This document shows positions 35,597 to 43,764 of a stretch of DNA of 64,000 nucleotides, piece by piece. Within the stretch, counting starts at the first letter, position 1. Each line of letters opens with the position of its first letter. Source of the DNA: Nostoc sp. PCC 7524 (GTDB taxonomy: Bacteria > Cyanobacteriota > Cyanobacteriia > Cyanobacteriales > Nostocaceae). Location of the stretch: positions 310,001-374,000 of the forward strand of contig NC_019684.1 of NCBI RefSeq assembly GCF_000316645.1, in the 5' to 3' direction. The position numbers were made by a program, and so were the translations under genes. Under the pieces are notes generated by a model. It saw nothing but the letters and a program-made list of their open reading frames with translations. It made no database searches and was not told the DNA's origin.

Positions 35597-37009
35597 TTAT
35601 GCAGTTCGCCAAGTGCCGTGGAAACTGTGGGGGATGACGCTGGGTAATTCTAGTTGGCAAACAGGCTCTTGGTCTAGGCGATCGCCATCATATACCCAAA
35701 CTTCGCTACGATGAAAATTGCCGTCATATACCACTGTTAACACCCAATCGTCTACAGGGATGGGTTCGGAAGGATAGCGATTTTCTCCTAGGTTGGCTTC
35801 GGTAAGGATTTGGGTCTTGTGGTCGAACCGGGCGATCGCGTTTAATATTTCTTGGCTAATATCTGTACCTGGGCGAAATCCCGACATATAGGTGTAACGC
35901 GACATTTGCCCAACGTTTTGCTGTGGTACACCCGGAAATTCACAATGTCTATCTAACAATTGCTCAATGGCTGTAACTTTACCAGTTTGGGGATTCAGCG
36001 TCACTCGTGAAAGTGTACTCTGAGCAGGGGTATGAGTTTCACCTGCGGCTACTTCTTGAAGATATTGGTTGGTTTGAAAGTCTTGGTAACGGGCGACATC
36101 GACAATGACTGCACCACTATCATCAACATAACCGTTACCGAAGTGCCACTGATACCAAGGTTCTGTTTCGCCACGGCTAACCAAGGATAAGGTTTCACGG
36201 TTAATTACGATAATTTGAGTACCTAATTGTGGTTGCCACTTTAAGGAATCACTATAGTTATCTACCCCTACCAATACAGGTAGCATATTTAGCCTGACTG
36301 GGGGGATGAAAAATATTAGGTACTGTCCGGCTAGGACAAAATCATGCACCAATGGCACACCATTGAGTGGGTATGCGGCTTTTTGGATAATCTTACCTGT
36401 GGAGTCACTTTTATAAACATTGAGTGTGCCATTGACTCCCGGATTGATACCAAAATTAAAAATTTCACCTGTGTGGGGGTCTTGTTTATAGTGTGCAGAA
36501 TAGTTTAAGCCATTAGTTAAACCCCCTAAACTGTCTTCACCCCAAGTTTCTAAGGTTTGTAAATCTAGGGCATGAGGTTGACCACCTTCCCACAATGCCA
36601 AGAGTTTATCAGGTAACGCCAAGACAGAAGTATTGGCTGCATTCTTGACTGGTTTAAGCCATTGATTCCAAATGGGGCCGGGTGCAGTCATGCCATAATT
36701 ACCGTACAAGAATTTACCGGCGGCGGTTTCTTGTTGATAGCCAGCAGTCTGCACGTAGCGATAAACTGCACTAGCGCCTGCATCGGTAAAATTGACAGCG
36801 AGAATTGCCCCATCACCATCAAACCAGTGTCCGACACCCATACCACCGCGTTCTAGTCGGGCGGGGCCATTACGGTAGAGTGTACCACGCAAGCCTGTGG
36901 GGATTTTGCCGGAGATAATTGGCAATGGTGTCAGAGGAAATTCTTTGGCTGGTTCAGCTATTGCCCCTGCCCAGGCTCTTTTAGTTGACTTCTTATCAAT
37001 TGTCTGCAT
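35597..37009 (-). CDS. Carotenoid cleavage oxygenase (RPE65 family)
   Basis: A 470-residue non-heme iron dioxygenase that cleaves carotenoids or apocarotenoids. The four iron-binding histidines of the seven-bladed propeller are visible in context: LNYSAHYK, PLVHDFVL, YQWHFGNGY and SFHGTW at the C-terminus. N-terminal FPLTPLPIISGKIPTGLRGT and LYRNGPARLERGG are family signatures. No signal peptide is present. Nostoc species carry several paralogues with different cleavage positions; this one cannot be assigned to a position by reading. It diverges from the alkaline-phosphatase-like gene, separated by 114 bases. Confidence 0.95.
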   Translation of the reverse strand: MQTIDKKSTKRAWAGAIAEPAKEFPLTPLPIISGKIPTGLRGTLYRNGPARLERGGMGVGHWFDGDGAILAVNFTDAGASAVYRYVQTAGYQQETAAGKFLYGNYGMTAPGPIWNQWLKPVKNAANTSVLALPDKLLALWEGGQPHALDLQTLETWGEDSLGGLTNGLNYSAHYKQDPHTGEIFNFGINPGVNGTLNVYKSDSTGKIIQKAAYPLNGVPLVHDFVLAGQYLIFFIPPVRLNMLPVLVGVDNYSDSLKWQPQLGTQIIVINRETLSLVSRGETEPWYQWHFGNGYVDDSGAVIVDVARYQDFQTNQYLQEVAAGETHTPAQSTLSRVTLNPQTGKVTAIEQLLDRHCEFPGVPQQNVGQMSRYTYMSGFRPGTDISQEILNAIARFDHKTQILTEANLGENRYPSEPIPVDDWVLTVVYDGNFHRSEVWVYDGDRLDQEPVCQLELPSVIPHSFHGTWRTA

Positions 37010-37123
37010 ATAAAATTACTGGTTGATAAATTAAATCAAGTGATTTCACAACCTTTGTAGAGATGCGAAACTTCGCGTCTATATGATTTTGCCTATTATT
37101 TCTATCATTACTCAAGAGAAACT

Positions 37124-38461
37124 ATGTTTAAGCCAATTCATCAACAGGTAATTGGGATTGCTGTTCTGGCTGTCATGCTTACCTTAATCTTGACATCACA
37201 GTTATCAGCTAAAACTTCTGGCTCAAGTAATGTGATATTCATTCATCCTGATGGTACAAGTGCAGCGCATTGGGGTGCGGCGCGGATGCTTTACAAAGGG
37301 CCAGATGGCAGGCTGAATTGGGATAAAATGTCTAATTTAGCTGTCTATCTCGGACACATGAAAAATCAACTCACCGCGACTTCTAACGGTGGGGCAGTGA
37401 CTCATGCTACAGGGGTGAAGGTAAATGCTGATTCCTTTGGTTTGGATGAAGCTGGTAAGCCAGTGGTGGCGTTGTCTGGGAAACCACAAACAATTATGGA
37501 AGAAGCGATCGCAGCTGGCAAAGCCACAGCTATCATCAATTCTGGGATGATTCACGAACCAGGGACGGGGGCATTTGTCGCTAAGTCACCTAACCGGCGC
37601 AACTTTGCAGACATCACCAAACAAATCGTTGAGTCTGGAGCAGATGTAATTTTCGGCGGCGGTGAAAAGTGGTATCTTCCCAAAGGTACAGCCGGAAGAC
37701 ACTCCACAGCCCAACAAAGTCAACGCACCGATGGCATAAATTTGGTAGATTTGGCGAAGAAAAAGGGTTACACCGTGGTTTATACCCGTGATGAACTGCT
37801 GAAACTACCCACCAACACCAAAAAAGTCTTAGGCATTTTCGCCGCCGATGACACTTACAACGACGACACAGAGGAGAATTTAAAAAAGCAGGGTTTACCG
37901 TTGTATGTTAAAAGCGCCCCGACAGTTGCCGAACAGTTGCAAGTGACTTTAAGGCTGTTGTCTGGAAAGCAAAATGGCTTTTTGATTGTCTTGGAAGAAG
38001 AGGGAACTGATAACTTTGGTAACTTTAATAATGCTGTGGGTTGTTTAGAGGCTCTGAAACGTGCCGATGATGCAGTTGGGGTAGCGATGAATTTTATTCA
38101 GAAAAACCCTAATACCTTGTTAGTCACCGCCGCCGATAGTGATGCTGGTGGTTTAGAAGTGGTGGGAGTTACAGAGAAAGATTTTCCCTTTGATAAGCCC
38201 TTACCAGCACAAGGAAAGAATGGCGCACCGTGGGATGGGAGAAACGGCACTGGTAGCTTACCGTTTATTTCTGCACCAGACAAACAAGGTAAACGCTTTC
38301 CGTTTGCGATCGCTTGGTCTGGTTTCGGCGATAATACAGGAGCGATCGTTGCTAAAGCTCATGGGTTGAATGCTCAACTATTGCATGGCACAGTCGATAA
38401 CACCGATATTTATCGTCTGATGTACCGCACGCTTTTTGGTAAGCAGCCAGCAAACAAGTAG
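37124..38461 (+). CDS. Alkaline-phosphatase-fold protein with altered metal site
   Basis: A 445-residue exported protein (hydrophobic N-terminus VIGIAVLAVMLTLILTSQL). Its fold matches alkaline phosphatase. IFIHPDGTS holds the Asp equivalent to E. coli PhoA Asp51. TSNGGAVTHATGVK holds a Ser at the nucleophile position, and LEEEGTDNF holds the equivalents of Glu322 and Asp327. By my hand alignment the three zinc-binding histidines are replaced: His331 by Asn (DNFGN), His370 by Ser (AADSDAGG) and His412 by Asn (GDNTG). The enzyme may use another metal set or another substrate. It is annotated by fold, and phosphatase activity is uncertain. No Pho box was looked for quantitatively. Confidence 0.85.
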   Translation: MFKPIHQQVIGIAVLAVMLTLILTSQLSAKTSGSSNVIFIHPDGTSAAHWGAARMLYKGPDGRLNWDKMSNLAVYLGHMKNQLTATSNGGAVTHATGVKVNADSFGLDEAGKPVVALSGKPQTIMEEAIAAGKATAIINSGMIHEPGTGAFVAKSPNRRNFADITKQIVESGADVIFGGGEKWYLPKGTAGRHSTAQQSQRTDGINLVDLAKKKGYTVVYTRDELLKLPTNTKKVLGIFAADDTYNDDTEENLKKQGLPLYVKSAPTVAEQLQVTLRLLSGKQNGFLIVLEEEGTDNFGNFNNAVGCLEALKRADDAVGVAMNFIQKNPNTLLVTAADSDAGGLEVVGVTEKDFPFDKPLPAQGKNGAPWDGRNGTGSLPFISAPDKQGKRFPFAIAWSGFGDNTGAIVAKAHGLNAQLLHGTVDNTDIYRLMYRTLFGKQPANK

Positions 38462-38777
38462 CAAAATCATCTTCTTAGAGCCTATTTATCACGTAAATAT
38501 TCAGTAGGGTGCATCAGTCACATAAATCTGGGATTACCCTACTAATACCATTTCACGAAAAACCTGATACAGATGTAAACCCTGAAAGCTTTGCTACATC
38601 TAAGTTTTTTAATTGCGTAAAGCCTACGGCATAGCTGCGCTTAGAGCGGAGCGGGGCGGGAGCATCGTTGCGTAGGCGTTAGCCTTGCCGTAGGCTATTG
38701 CGAATTGGTGTAGCACCCCCACTTTCTAGATTGATGAAAGTAGGGGCAATGTCGAACTAATTTAGATATTTTTAATC
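38462..38777. other. Repeat-rich intergenic region
   Basis: 316 bases without a gene. It contains an AGTAGGGTGCATCAGTCAC-type repeat (38503-38545) and the long interspersed repeat at 38613-38706. Nothing else of note. Confidence 0.6.
38613..38706 (-). repeat. Long copy of interspersed repeat
   Basis: The sequence runs from TTGCGTAAAGCCTACGGCAT through GGAGCGGGGCGGGAGCATCG to GGCTATTGCGAATTGG. Its reverse complement matches 17727-17792 at both ends but has an extra central part of about 30 bases. Confidence 0.7.
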
Positions 38778-39017
38778 TTACATCTTACCGTGTTGCATCA
38801 CTTGTTGCAGATGATTACGAATCTCTTGTGCTTGCTCAATTTCAGACTGGCGTAATCTTTGGAATAAATCTACACAAGGCTGAGAATTAACAGATTTTGC
38901 ATCTTCGATGTAAGTTTCATAAGCTCTCACGGCTTCTGCTTTGTTCTGTAGCACTGTGAGAAAGTCGTATTCTAAGTTGCTAATAGGCTCTTGGGAATGT
39001 CCGTTACCTTGAGTCAT
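38778..39017 (-). CDS. Small helical hypothetical protein
   Basis: A 79-residue soluble protein predicted to be two amphipathic helices (NLEYDFLTVLQNKAEAVRAY and CVDLFQRLRQSEIEQAQEI). The pattern of conserved-looking Glu/His residues recalls a small ferritin-like hairpin, but this is only an impression. AACAGGAGAG lies nine bases before ATG 39017, which supports translation. Transcribed alone. No family recognised. Confidence 0.7.
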   Translation of the reverse strand: MTQGNGHSQEPISNLEYDFLTVLQNKAEAVRAYETYIEDAKSVNSQPCVDLFQRLRQSEIEQAQEIRNHLQQVMQHGKM

Positions 39018-39529
39018 TATTTTACTCTCCTGTTAGGCTGTTAATTCATTTCTACTCATGTTTACGGAGTCATTCATCCACCCAAAAGCGTAGGAAAAAG
39101 TACAAAGATTATTCATGTTATTGATTTATTCATATTCTTGAGAAATAATTTGCTGGTATCATAAAGCACTATTGTGACATAAATTAATAATTTAGATTAT
39201 TTACTCTGCTCAGAATAAATAATCTAGTGGTAAACTTGCAAAAAATATGTAAAATTTATGTTCGTTAATTACCTGTACGCACTTAGGGTGAAAAGTAAAT
39301 TTTCTTGCCTAATTGTTGATGGCTGTTTGTTGATCACACTGCAAAAATGTGACTAAGTTATGAAAATTAGAAATGTTCTGTGAATCAGCCAGCAAAAAAT
39401 ATAATAAGTTTAAAAAAATATTAAAAATGTTTTCTACTAAGTAATAAAATAAAATATTTTTTCTATGAATTTTCAGCAAAGAATTTACTGATTTTTTATC
39501 AATTACAGCATTTTAGTAACCAAATTATC
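39018..39529. other. AT-rich divergent intergenic region
   Basis: 512 very AT-rich bases between the leftward small gene and the rightward epimerase. It probably holds both promoters. No ORF, inverted repeat or known motif stands out. Confidence 0.5.
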
Positions 39530-40462
39530 ATGACAAAACCCAAGCTAGTTTTAGTGACAGGAGCCAGTGGATTTATTGGTCGCTATGTTGTACATCACTT
39601 CACCAGAATGTCATGGACAGTGGTTGGCATAGGTAAGTCTTCTCCTGAGAATGCCCCTCTATCTAACCTTCAAGCTTATCATTGTCTTGAACTACCTAAT
39701 AATGAATTGAATAATTTACTGGAAAAATACCGTCCTGACTTACTTATTCACTGTGCAGGCAGAGCTTCAGTAAATTTATCAATGACTGTGCCGCAAGAAG
39801 ATTTTTATGCAAATACTGTACTGACTTTTGAGGTTTTAAATTCCTTAAGAACCTGTGTTCCTCAGTGTAGATTTATTTTTTTATCTAGTGCGGCAGTGTA
39901 TGGTAATCCTAGCTCCAGACCAGTGAGAGAAGATGAAGAACCATGTCCAATTTCACCTTATGGATTTCATAAATGGCAATCTGAAAAATTAGCCTTAGAG
40001 TTTGCCAAAGTTTACGACTTATCAACTGCTAGCATCAGAATTTTTTCAGCCTATGGTGCTGGATTACGTCGTCAAGTCCTTTGGGATATTTGCCATAAAG
40101 TCATACAAGAAAATTCTCTCATCCTCCGTGGTACAGGAACAGAAAGCAGAGATTTTATCCATGCTCTTGATATTGCTAAAGCCATTGAGATTGTTGCTAC
40201 TACCGCACCTATGTATGGTGAAGTTTACAATCTTGCTTCTGGACGTGAAACTACAATTAAACATATAGCGAACTTAGCTATAGATGCGTTGGGATATGAT
40301 TGTGTACCTCAGTTTGACGGTAGCATTCCTTCTGGAATTCCTATTAACTGGCAAGCTGACATTACTAAACTCCAATCATTAGGATTTGAACCTTCTGTTG
40401 TTTTAGAAAAGGGCGTTCAAGCTTTTGCTAACTGGTGTAAAGCTGAGTTGTACACCATCTAG
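39530..40462 (+). CDS. NAD-dependent epimerase/dehydratase (sugar nucleotide)
   Basis: A 310-residue extended SDR. The glycine motif GASGFIG is at residues 13-19. The catalytic set is SSAAVYG followed by SPYGFHK (YxxxK), and the substrate-side motif RIFSAYGAG follows. These are typical of GalE/RmlB-like enzymes that alter nucleotide sugars for polysaccharide or glycolipid synthesis. It converges on a GT4 glycosyltransferase gene with a shared terminator. This suggests a small surface-polysaccharide locus, but the two are not in one operon. Substrate not assigned. Confidence 0.9.
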   Translation: MTKPKLVLVTGASGFIGRYVVHHFTRMSWTVVGIGKSSPENAPLSNLQAYHCLELPNNELNNLLEKYRPDLLIHCAGRASVNLSMTVPQEDFYANTVLTFEVLNSLRTCVPQCRFIFLSSAAVYGNPSSRPVREDEEPCPISPYGFHKWQSEKLALEFAKVYDLSTASIRIFSAYGAGLRRQVLWDICHKVIQENSLILRGTGTESRDFIHALDIAKAIEIVATTAPMYGEVYNLASGRETTIKHIANLAIDALGYDCVPQFDGSIPSGIPINWQADITKLQSLGFEPSVVLEKGVQAFANWCKAELYTI

Positions 40463-40472
40463 AATGATCAAT

Positions 40473-40503
40473 CACCTCCCTCTCACGGGAGTGTAGGGAG
40501 GTG
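40473..40503. terminator. Bidirectional hairpin terminator
   Basis: CACCTCCCT and AGGGAGGTG form a nine-base-pair stem around CTCACGGGAGTGT, with an additional inner CTC/GAG pairing. It sits exactly between the convergent epimerase and glycosyltransferase stops. Confidence 0.75.
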
Positions 40504-40519
40504 AATTCAGCAAGCTTAG

Positions 40520-41722
40520 TTAAACCGATAGACTACTTAGAGATTTATCGGCTAACTCATAGTAGAGATTACGGGTCTGGTTACAAGTATATTCCACACG
40601 GAAGCGATCGCGGGCAATCTCTCGACCCCTAGCACCTAAGCGTTTAGCTTCTTCCGGGTTGGCTAATAACTTAATCATAGCTTTGCTCAAGGCTTCAGGA
40701 TCTCCATAGGGAACTAGCAACCCAGTCTTACCGTCCTCCACTAAGTAAGGTACTCCTCCCACAGCAGTTGCCACCACAGACTTACCTACAGCCATTGCCT
40801 GTTGTATCACCATCGGGGATACTTCTTCTTGGGAAGGCAATACTAGCATTTGGCACTCGGCAAAAGCCTGATGAAGTTCCTCATCATTTAGGTGTCCTCG
40901 GAAGATGATGTACTTTTCCAATTGATGAGTTTGAACGTAGGACTTGAGCATGGCTTCATATTCAGACTCATATACCTTACCTACTACGTGTAGCTCAACA
41001 TCAGGCTCTACCTGACGCACCAATTCAATAGCCTTAATCAGAGTGAGTATTCCCTTGCGCGCATGAATAATACCCGCAAATAGTATGCGATTAGGTTGGG
41101 AACGGTCTTCTAGTTGAAAGTAAGGCTCATCTACAGGATTATTGATGAAGTGAAGGTTTTCGATGTGGTAATTCTTCAGTACATCAGTTACATAGGGTGA
41201 GATAATAATCACATGACGAGCATTTTTTAAACTCTCAACTTCAAAGTATGTATTGAAGTAGCTTTTTGTTTTTCTATAAAGGCGATGAAATAGTCCTACT
41301 TCTTGATAGTTGACAAACTTATTTTCTGTTTGCGTTACACCATGCACACTAAATACTGTGGGAAAATCCCAAGTTTGGGCTGCATAGGCATAAAAATTTG
41401 TTCCGTGAATATGCACCACATCCGGTTTAATTTCTTTTACAGTTCGAGTTACCCACTGACGATCCAGATAGTATAAGAGAAATTGATTCAATCCTTGACT
41501 AGATTTACGAATGTGAAACTGTATAGCAGGTTGGGGGACTAACTCATTTTGTCCGTCAAAATCTACCGTCACAACATGAAGTTCTAAATCCTCAAAGTTC
41601 TTGAGTCCGTTAACTTGGTTTCTGACTGCTGCTTGAATCCCGCCGACAACTTTGCTGGGATTGAGGGGATAAGGCCCAACTACAGCTACTCGCAGTTTTT
41701 GAGAATTGTTGATTTTCATCAT
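40520..41722 (-). CDS. GT4-family glycosyltransferase
   Basis: A 400-residue GT-B enzyme. N-terminal VVGGIQAAVRNQVNGL is the acceptor-side glycine loop. FAGIIHARKGILTLIKAIEL begins the nucleotide-sugar domain, and the C-terminal signature is LPSQEEVSPMVIQQAMAVG followed by VGGVPYLVEDGKTGLLVP. In the usual E-x7-E signature the second Glu is Gln here. It would transfer a sugar from a nucleotide donor onto a lipid or polysaccharide at the cytoplasmic face. Start ATG 41722 has another ATG three bases downstream. Partner genes other than the convergent epimerase are not seen. Confidence 0.92.
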   Translation of the reverse strand: MMKINNSQKLRVAVVGPYPLNPSKVVGGIQAAVRNQVNGLKNFEDLELHVVTVDFDGQNELVPQPAIQFHIRKSSQGLNQFLLYYLDRQWVTRTVKEIKPDVVHIHGTNFYAYAAQTWDFPTVFSVHGVTQTENKFVNYQEVGLFHRLYRKTKSYFNTYFEVESLKNARHVIIISPYVTDVLKNYHIENLHFINNPVDEPYFQLEDRSQPNRILFAGIIHARKGILTLIKAIELVRQVEPDVELHVVGKVYESEYEAMLKSYVQTHQLEKYIIFRGHLNDEELHQAFAECQMLVLPSQEEVSPMVIQQAMAVGKSVVATAVGGVPYLVEDGKTGLLVPYGDPEALSKAMIKLLANPEEAKRLGARGREIARDRFRVEYTCNQTRNLYYELADKSLSSLSV

Positions 41723-42031
41723 ATTAATTAAAATGATAATGCCCGGATTACATGAGTTCAGACAATTGTTTTAAATGCAAAAATTACGAGGAATTTAGTT
41801 TAGTGATGTGAGCAATTTTGCTCTTTACTGAACTTTTTTTTGTAATTTAGATAAAAGTTTTTGATTATACTGGTGTATTTTACCGCACAATTACGTGGAT
41901 TACAATACTAAAACCCATTCGTTTTTCAACGTACTGGCTGGGGTAAATCTTTAGTATATTTTTTAGCAAGTTGATGACGCAGAGAGCAATGTACTGATTT
42001 TACTCTATTGATATCACCTCTAATAGCTGTA
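41723..42031. other. Intergenic region
   Basis: 309 AT-rich bases upstream of the glycosyltransferase gene, probably its promoter. No other feature seen. Confidence 0.4.
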
Positions 42032-42226
42032 ATGGGCAACCAAATTACAGCCTCATTGCATGTTAAGGGAATTATTGCAGAGCTAATTACTAGAAAAAAT
42101 AAATACTTTGCATATATTAAAAGGTTCATCGTTGAGTTTAACTTAAAAGATACAGGTGAAGATTATCATCTCTCTGTTGCATCAATTGACTTTGATTTAA
42201 ATCCAGAAGAAATGGCACAATCGTAA
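42032..42226 (+). CDS. Possible small protein
   Basis: A 64-residue frame with protein-like composition (MGNQITASLHVKGIIAELI, then YFAYIKRFIVEFNLKDTGED, ending in an acidic FDLNPEEMAQS). There is no good ribosome binding site, and a GTG/ATG start further upstream is possible. It could be a small gene or the tail of a decayed one. No family recognised. Confidence 0.35.
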   Translation: MGNQITASLHVKGIIAELITRKNKYFAYIKRFIVEFNLKDTGEDYHLSVASIDFDLNPEEMAQS

Positions 42227-42270
42227 GATTTTTGGCTTAATATTCAGTCATAATCTATAGTTTTATAGAC

Positions 42271-42924
42271 TTATAAGCCGTGATTAAACTCAGTTAAATC
42301 AGAAGATTTAGTCAGAATAAATAAACTGTCTTCACCTCCCCGTCCAATTCTCAATGTTTCATCCAGATAAGTAATATCAAGGGTAGCAACTCTGCCTTGA
42401 GGATTATTAGCTGGCACTACCTTAAATGGGTTGAGTTTAGGGGTATTAATATTGACAATTTTCTCAATTGATAGATAGCGTTTGTCAAAATAGACGTTGA
42501 TACGCTTGTTGGGTACAGGTGAGGAATTTTCTATGGCGGGTTCAAAGCTAGCTGTTACTTTTACATATCCCGATAGTAAACCCAGAGAATGTTTGACAAA
42601 AGCTAAATTAAAAAATTGTTTATTAGAGACATCAATCACTTGATAGACTTTACCTAACTTCAATCCCAATGGCAGAGAATCTAAATTACGGATTTCTCTA
42701 GCAGTGGAGTATTGCAGTTGCCAAGCTCCTTCTAGTAAAGCAGTAGCATACAAAAGAGGGCTAGGATTAGGATTGCAGCTTTCAAGTTCCGCCGTCAATT
42801 GTTCAAGTTCTGCGGCTACGGTTTTATCTATCTGCAAATTGGTGACAGGAGAACCATTGCTGTTAATTTGGAGTTTCTCCAGTTGCGCTTGTAATTTCTC
42901 TTTTAATACAAGTCGATTATTCAA
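42271..42924 (-). CDS. PAP/fibrillin family lipid-associated protein
   Basis: A 217-residue soluble protein of the plastid-lipid-associated protein (fibrillin) family shared by cyanobacteria and plastids. Recognisable stretches are LLEGAWQLQYSTAREIRNL near residue 65, VYQVIDVSNKQFFNLA in the lipocalin-like barrel, and the C-terminal TLDITYLDETLRIGRGGED. These proteins bind lipophilic molecules at thylakoids or lipid droplets. It is divergent from the gene at 43094; the intervening 169 bases contain a 42-base perfect palindrome. No signal peptide. Confidence 0.9.
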   Translation of the reverse strand: MNNRLVLKEKLQAQLEKLQINSNGSPVTNLQIDKTVAAELEQLTAELESCNPNPSPLLYATALLEGAWQLQYSTAREIRNLDSLPLGLKLGKVYQVIDVSNKQFFNLAFVKHSLGLLSGYVKVTASFEPAIENSSPVPNKRINVYFDKRYLSIEKIVNINTPKLNPFKVVPANNPQGRVATLDITYLDETLRIGRGGEDSLFILTKSSDLTEFNHGL

Positions 42925-43007
42925 GGGTTAAATACCTCCTGTCACATAGCCTATTAATTGTATTAAGCCCTATTTCGGTGCTGTCTGGGAATTAAATTTT
43001 TGAGAAG

Positions 43008-43049
43008 GTTTGGTTTTGAGGCTAGCGATCGCTAGCCTCAAAACCAAAC
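43008..43049. repeat. Perfect 42-base palindrome centred on HIP1
   Basis: The sequence GTTTGGTTTTGAGGCTAGC, then GATC, then its reverse complement forms a perfect palindrome whose centre is GCGATCGC (HIP1). It lies between the divergent fibrillin and 43094 genes, ending 45 bases before the GTG start. It could fold as a 5'-leader hairpin or cruciform. Confidence 0.85.
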
Positions 43050-43093
43050 TAAAATTAAATACGCAACTCGCACTTGCCTAGGAGTATCCAGTT

Positions 43094-43759
43094 GTGCAGC
43101 CGGACTTGATAGGTTTGGAAATTAGCAAGGGTGAACTCAGGCGCTTAACTGAGGTGTCTCCCGATACAGTTCTGCGATCGGCAACGATCGCCACCCCAGA
43201 AAACCGCTTAAAATTTTGGCAAAATGAAATCTTAGTATCGCTGCTCATCACATCCGTGATTGTTGGCTTGGGTTATGGCTTAATCATTCTGCCTACCATT
43301 GGTACAGCGATGCCATTGGGAATTATTCTCTTCATTATAGTCTTGATTGTAGTCTTACTAGGGCGATCGCTTTGGCCGCGTGCCAAGAGTCCCAAATCCC
43401 TCAAAAAGCTTTTAGAGGCAGTGGATCAGTATCAAGGCTTAATTGTCGCGGTGGATGTCAATGACCAATTGGCAGTATCTGGGGAACTAGATGATAGTCT
43501 CCATAATAGAGATAAAGTTATCACTGCCCTGCAACTACTGCGAGAAGATTTAGTCCACGCTTTCAAAACAGAGCGTCTTTTGCGGGATAATAAAAAACTG
43601 CTTGCCGAAAACCAAGATTTATCTGTCAAGAGTTTAAACAATATCCCAGCTTTACAAGCCAATTCTCAGGCTAGTGAATACACTCTACTTTTAAATCAAG
43701 CATTGCAGATTGCCTTGGATGTGCAAGCGCAACTCAGAAACCTACAATCTTCCCGTTGA
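43094..43759 (+). CDS. Two-helix membrane protein, possible CCB-type assembly factor
   Basis: A 221-residue protein; GTG 43094 is preceded by AGGAG at nine bases. Two adjacent transmembrane helices (ILVSLLITSVIVGLGYGLII and PLGIILFIIVLIVVLLGRSL, residues about 47-97) follow a hydrophilic N-terminus. The C-terminal 120 residues are soluble and helical (VDVNDQLAVSGELDD, then a heptad region). The layout recalls cyanobacterial proteins annotated as cofactor assembly of complex C subunit B, but I am not sure. It overlaps or abuts the DUF1537 kinase, so the two are probably co-transcribed. Confidence 0.75.
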   Translation: MQPDLIGLEISKGELRRLTEVSPDTVLRSATIATPENRLKFWQNEILVSLLITSVIVGLGYGLIILPTIGTAMPLGIILFIIVLIVVLLGRSLWPRAKSPKSLKKLLEAVDQYQGLIVAVDVNDQLAVSGELDDSLHNRDKVITALQLLREDLVHAFKTERLLRDNKKLLAENQDLSVKSLNNIPALQANSQASEYTLLLNQALQIALDVQAQLRNLQSSR

Positions 43760-43764
43760 CTTTC

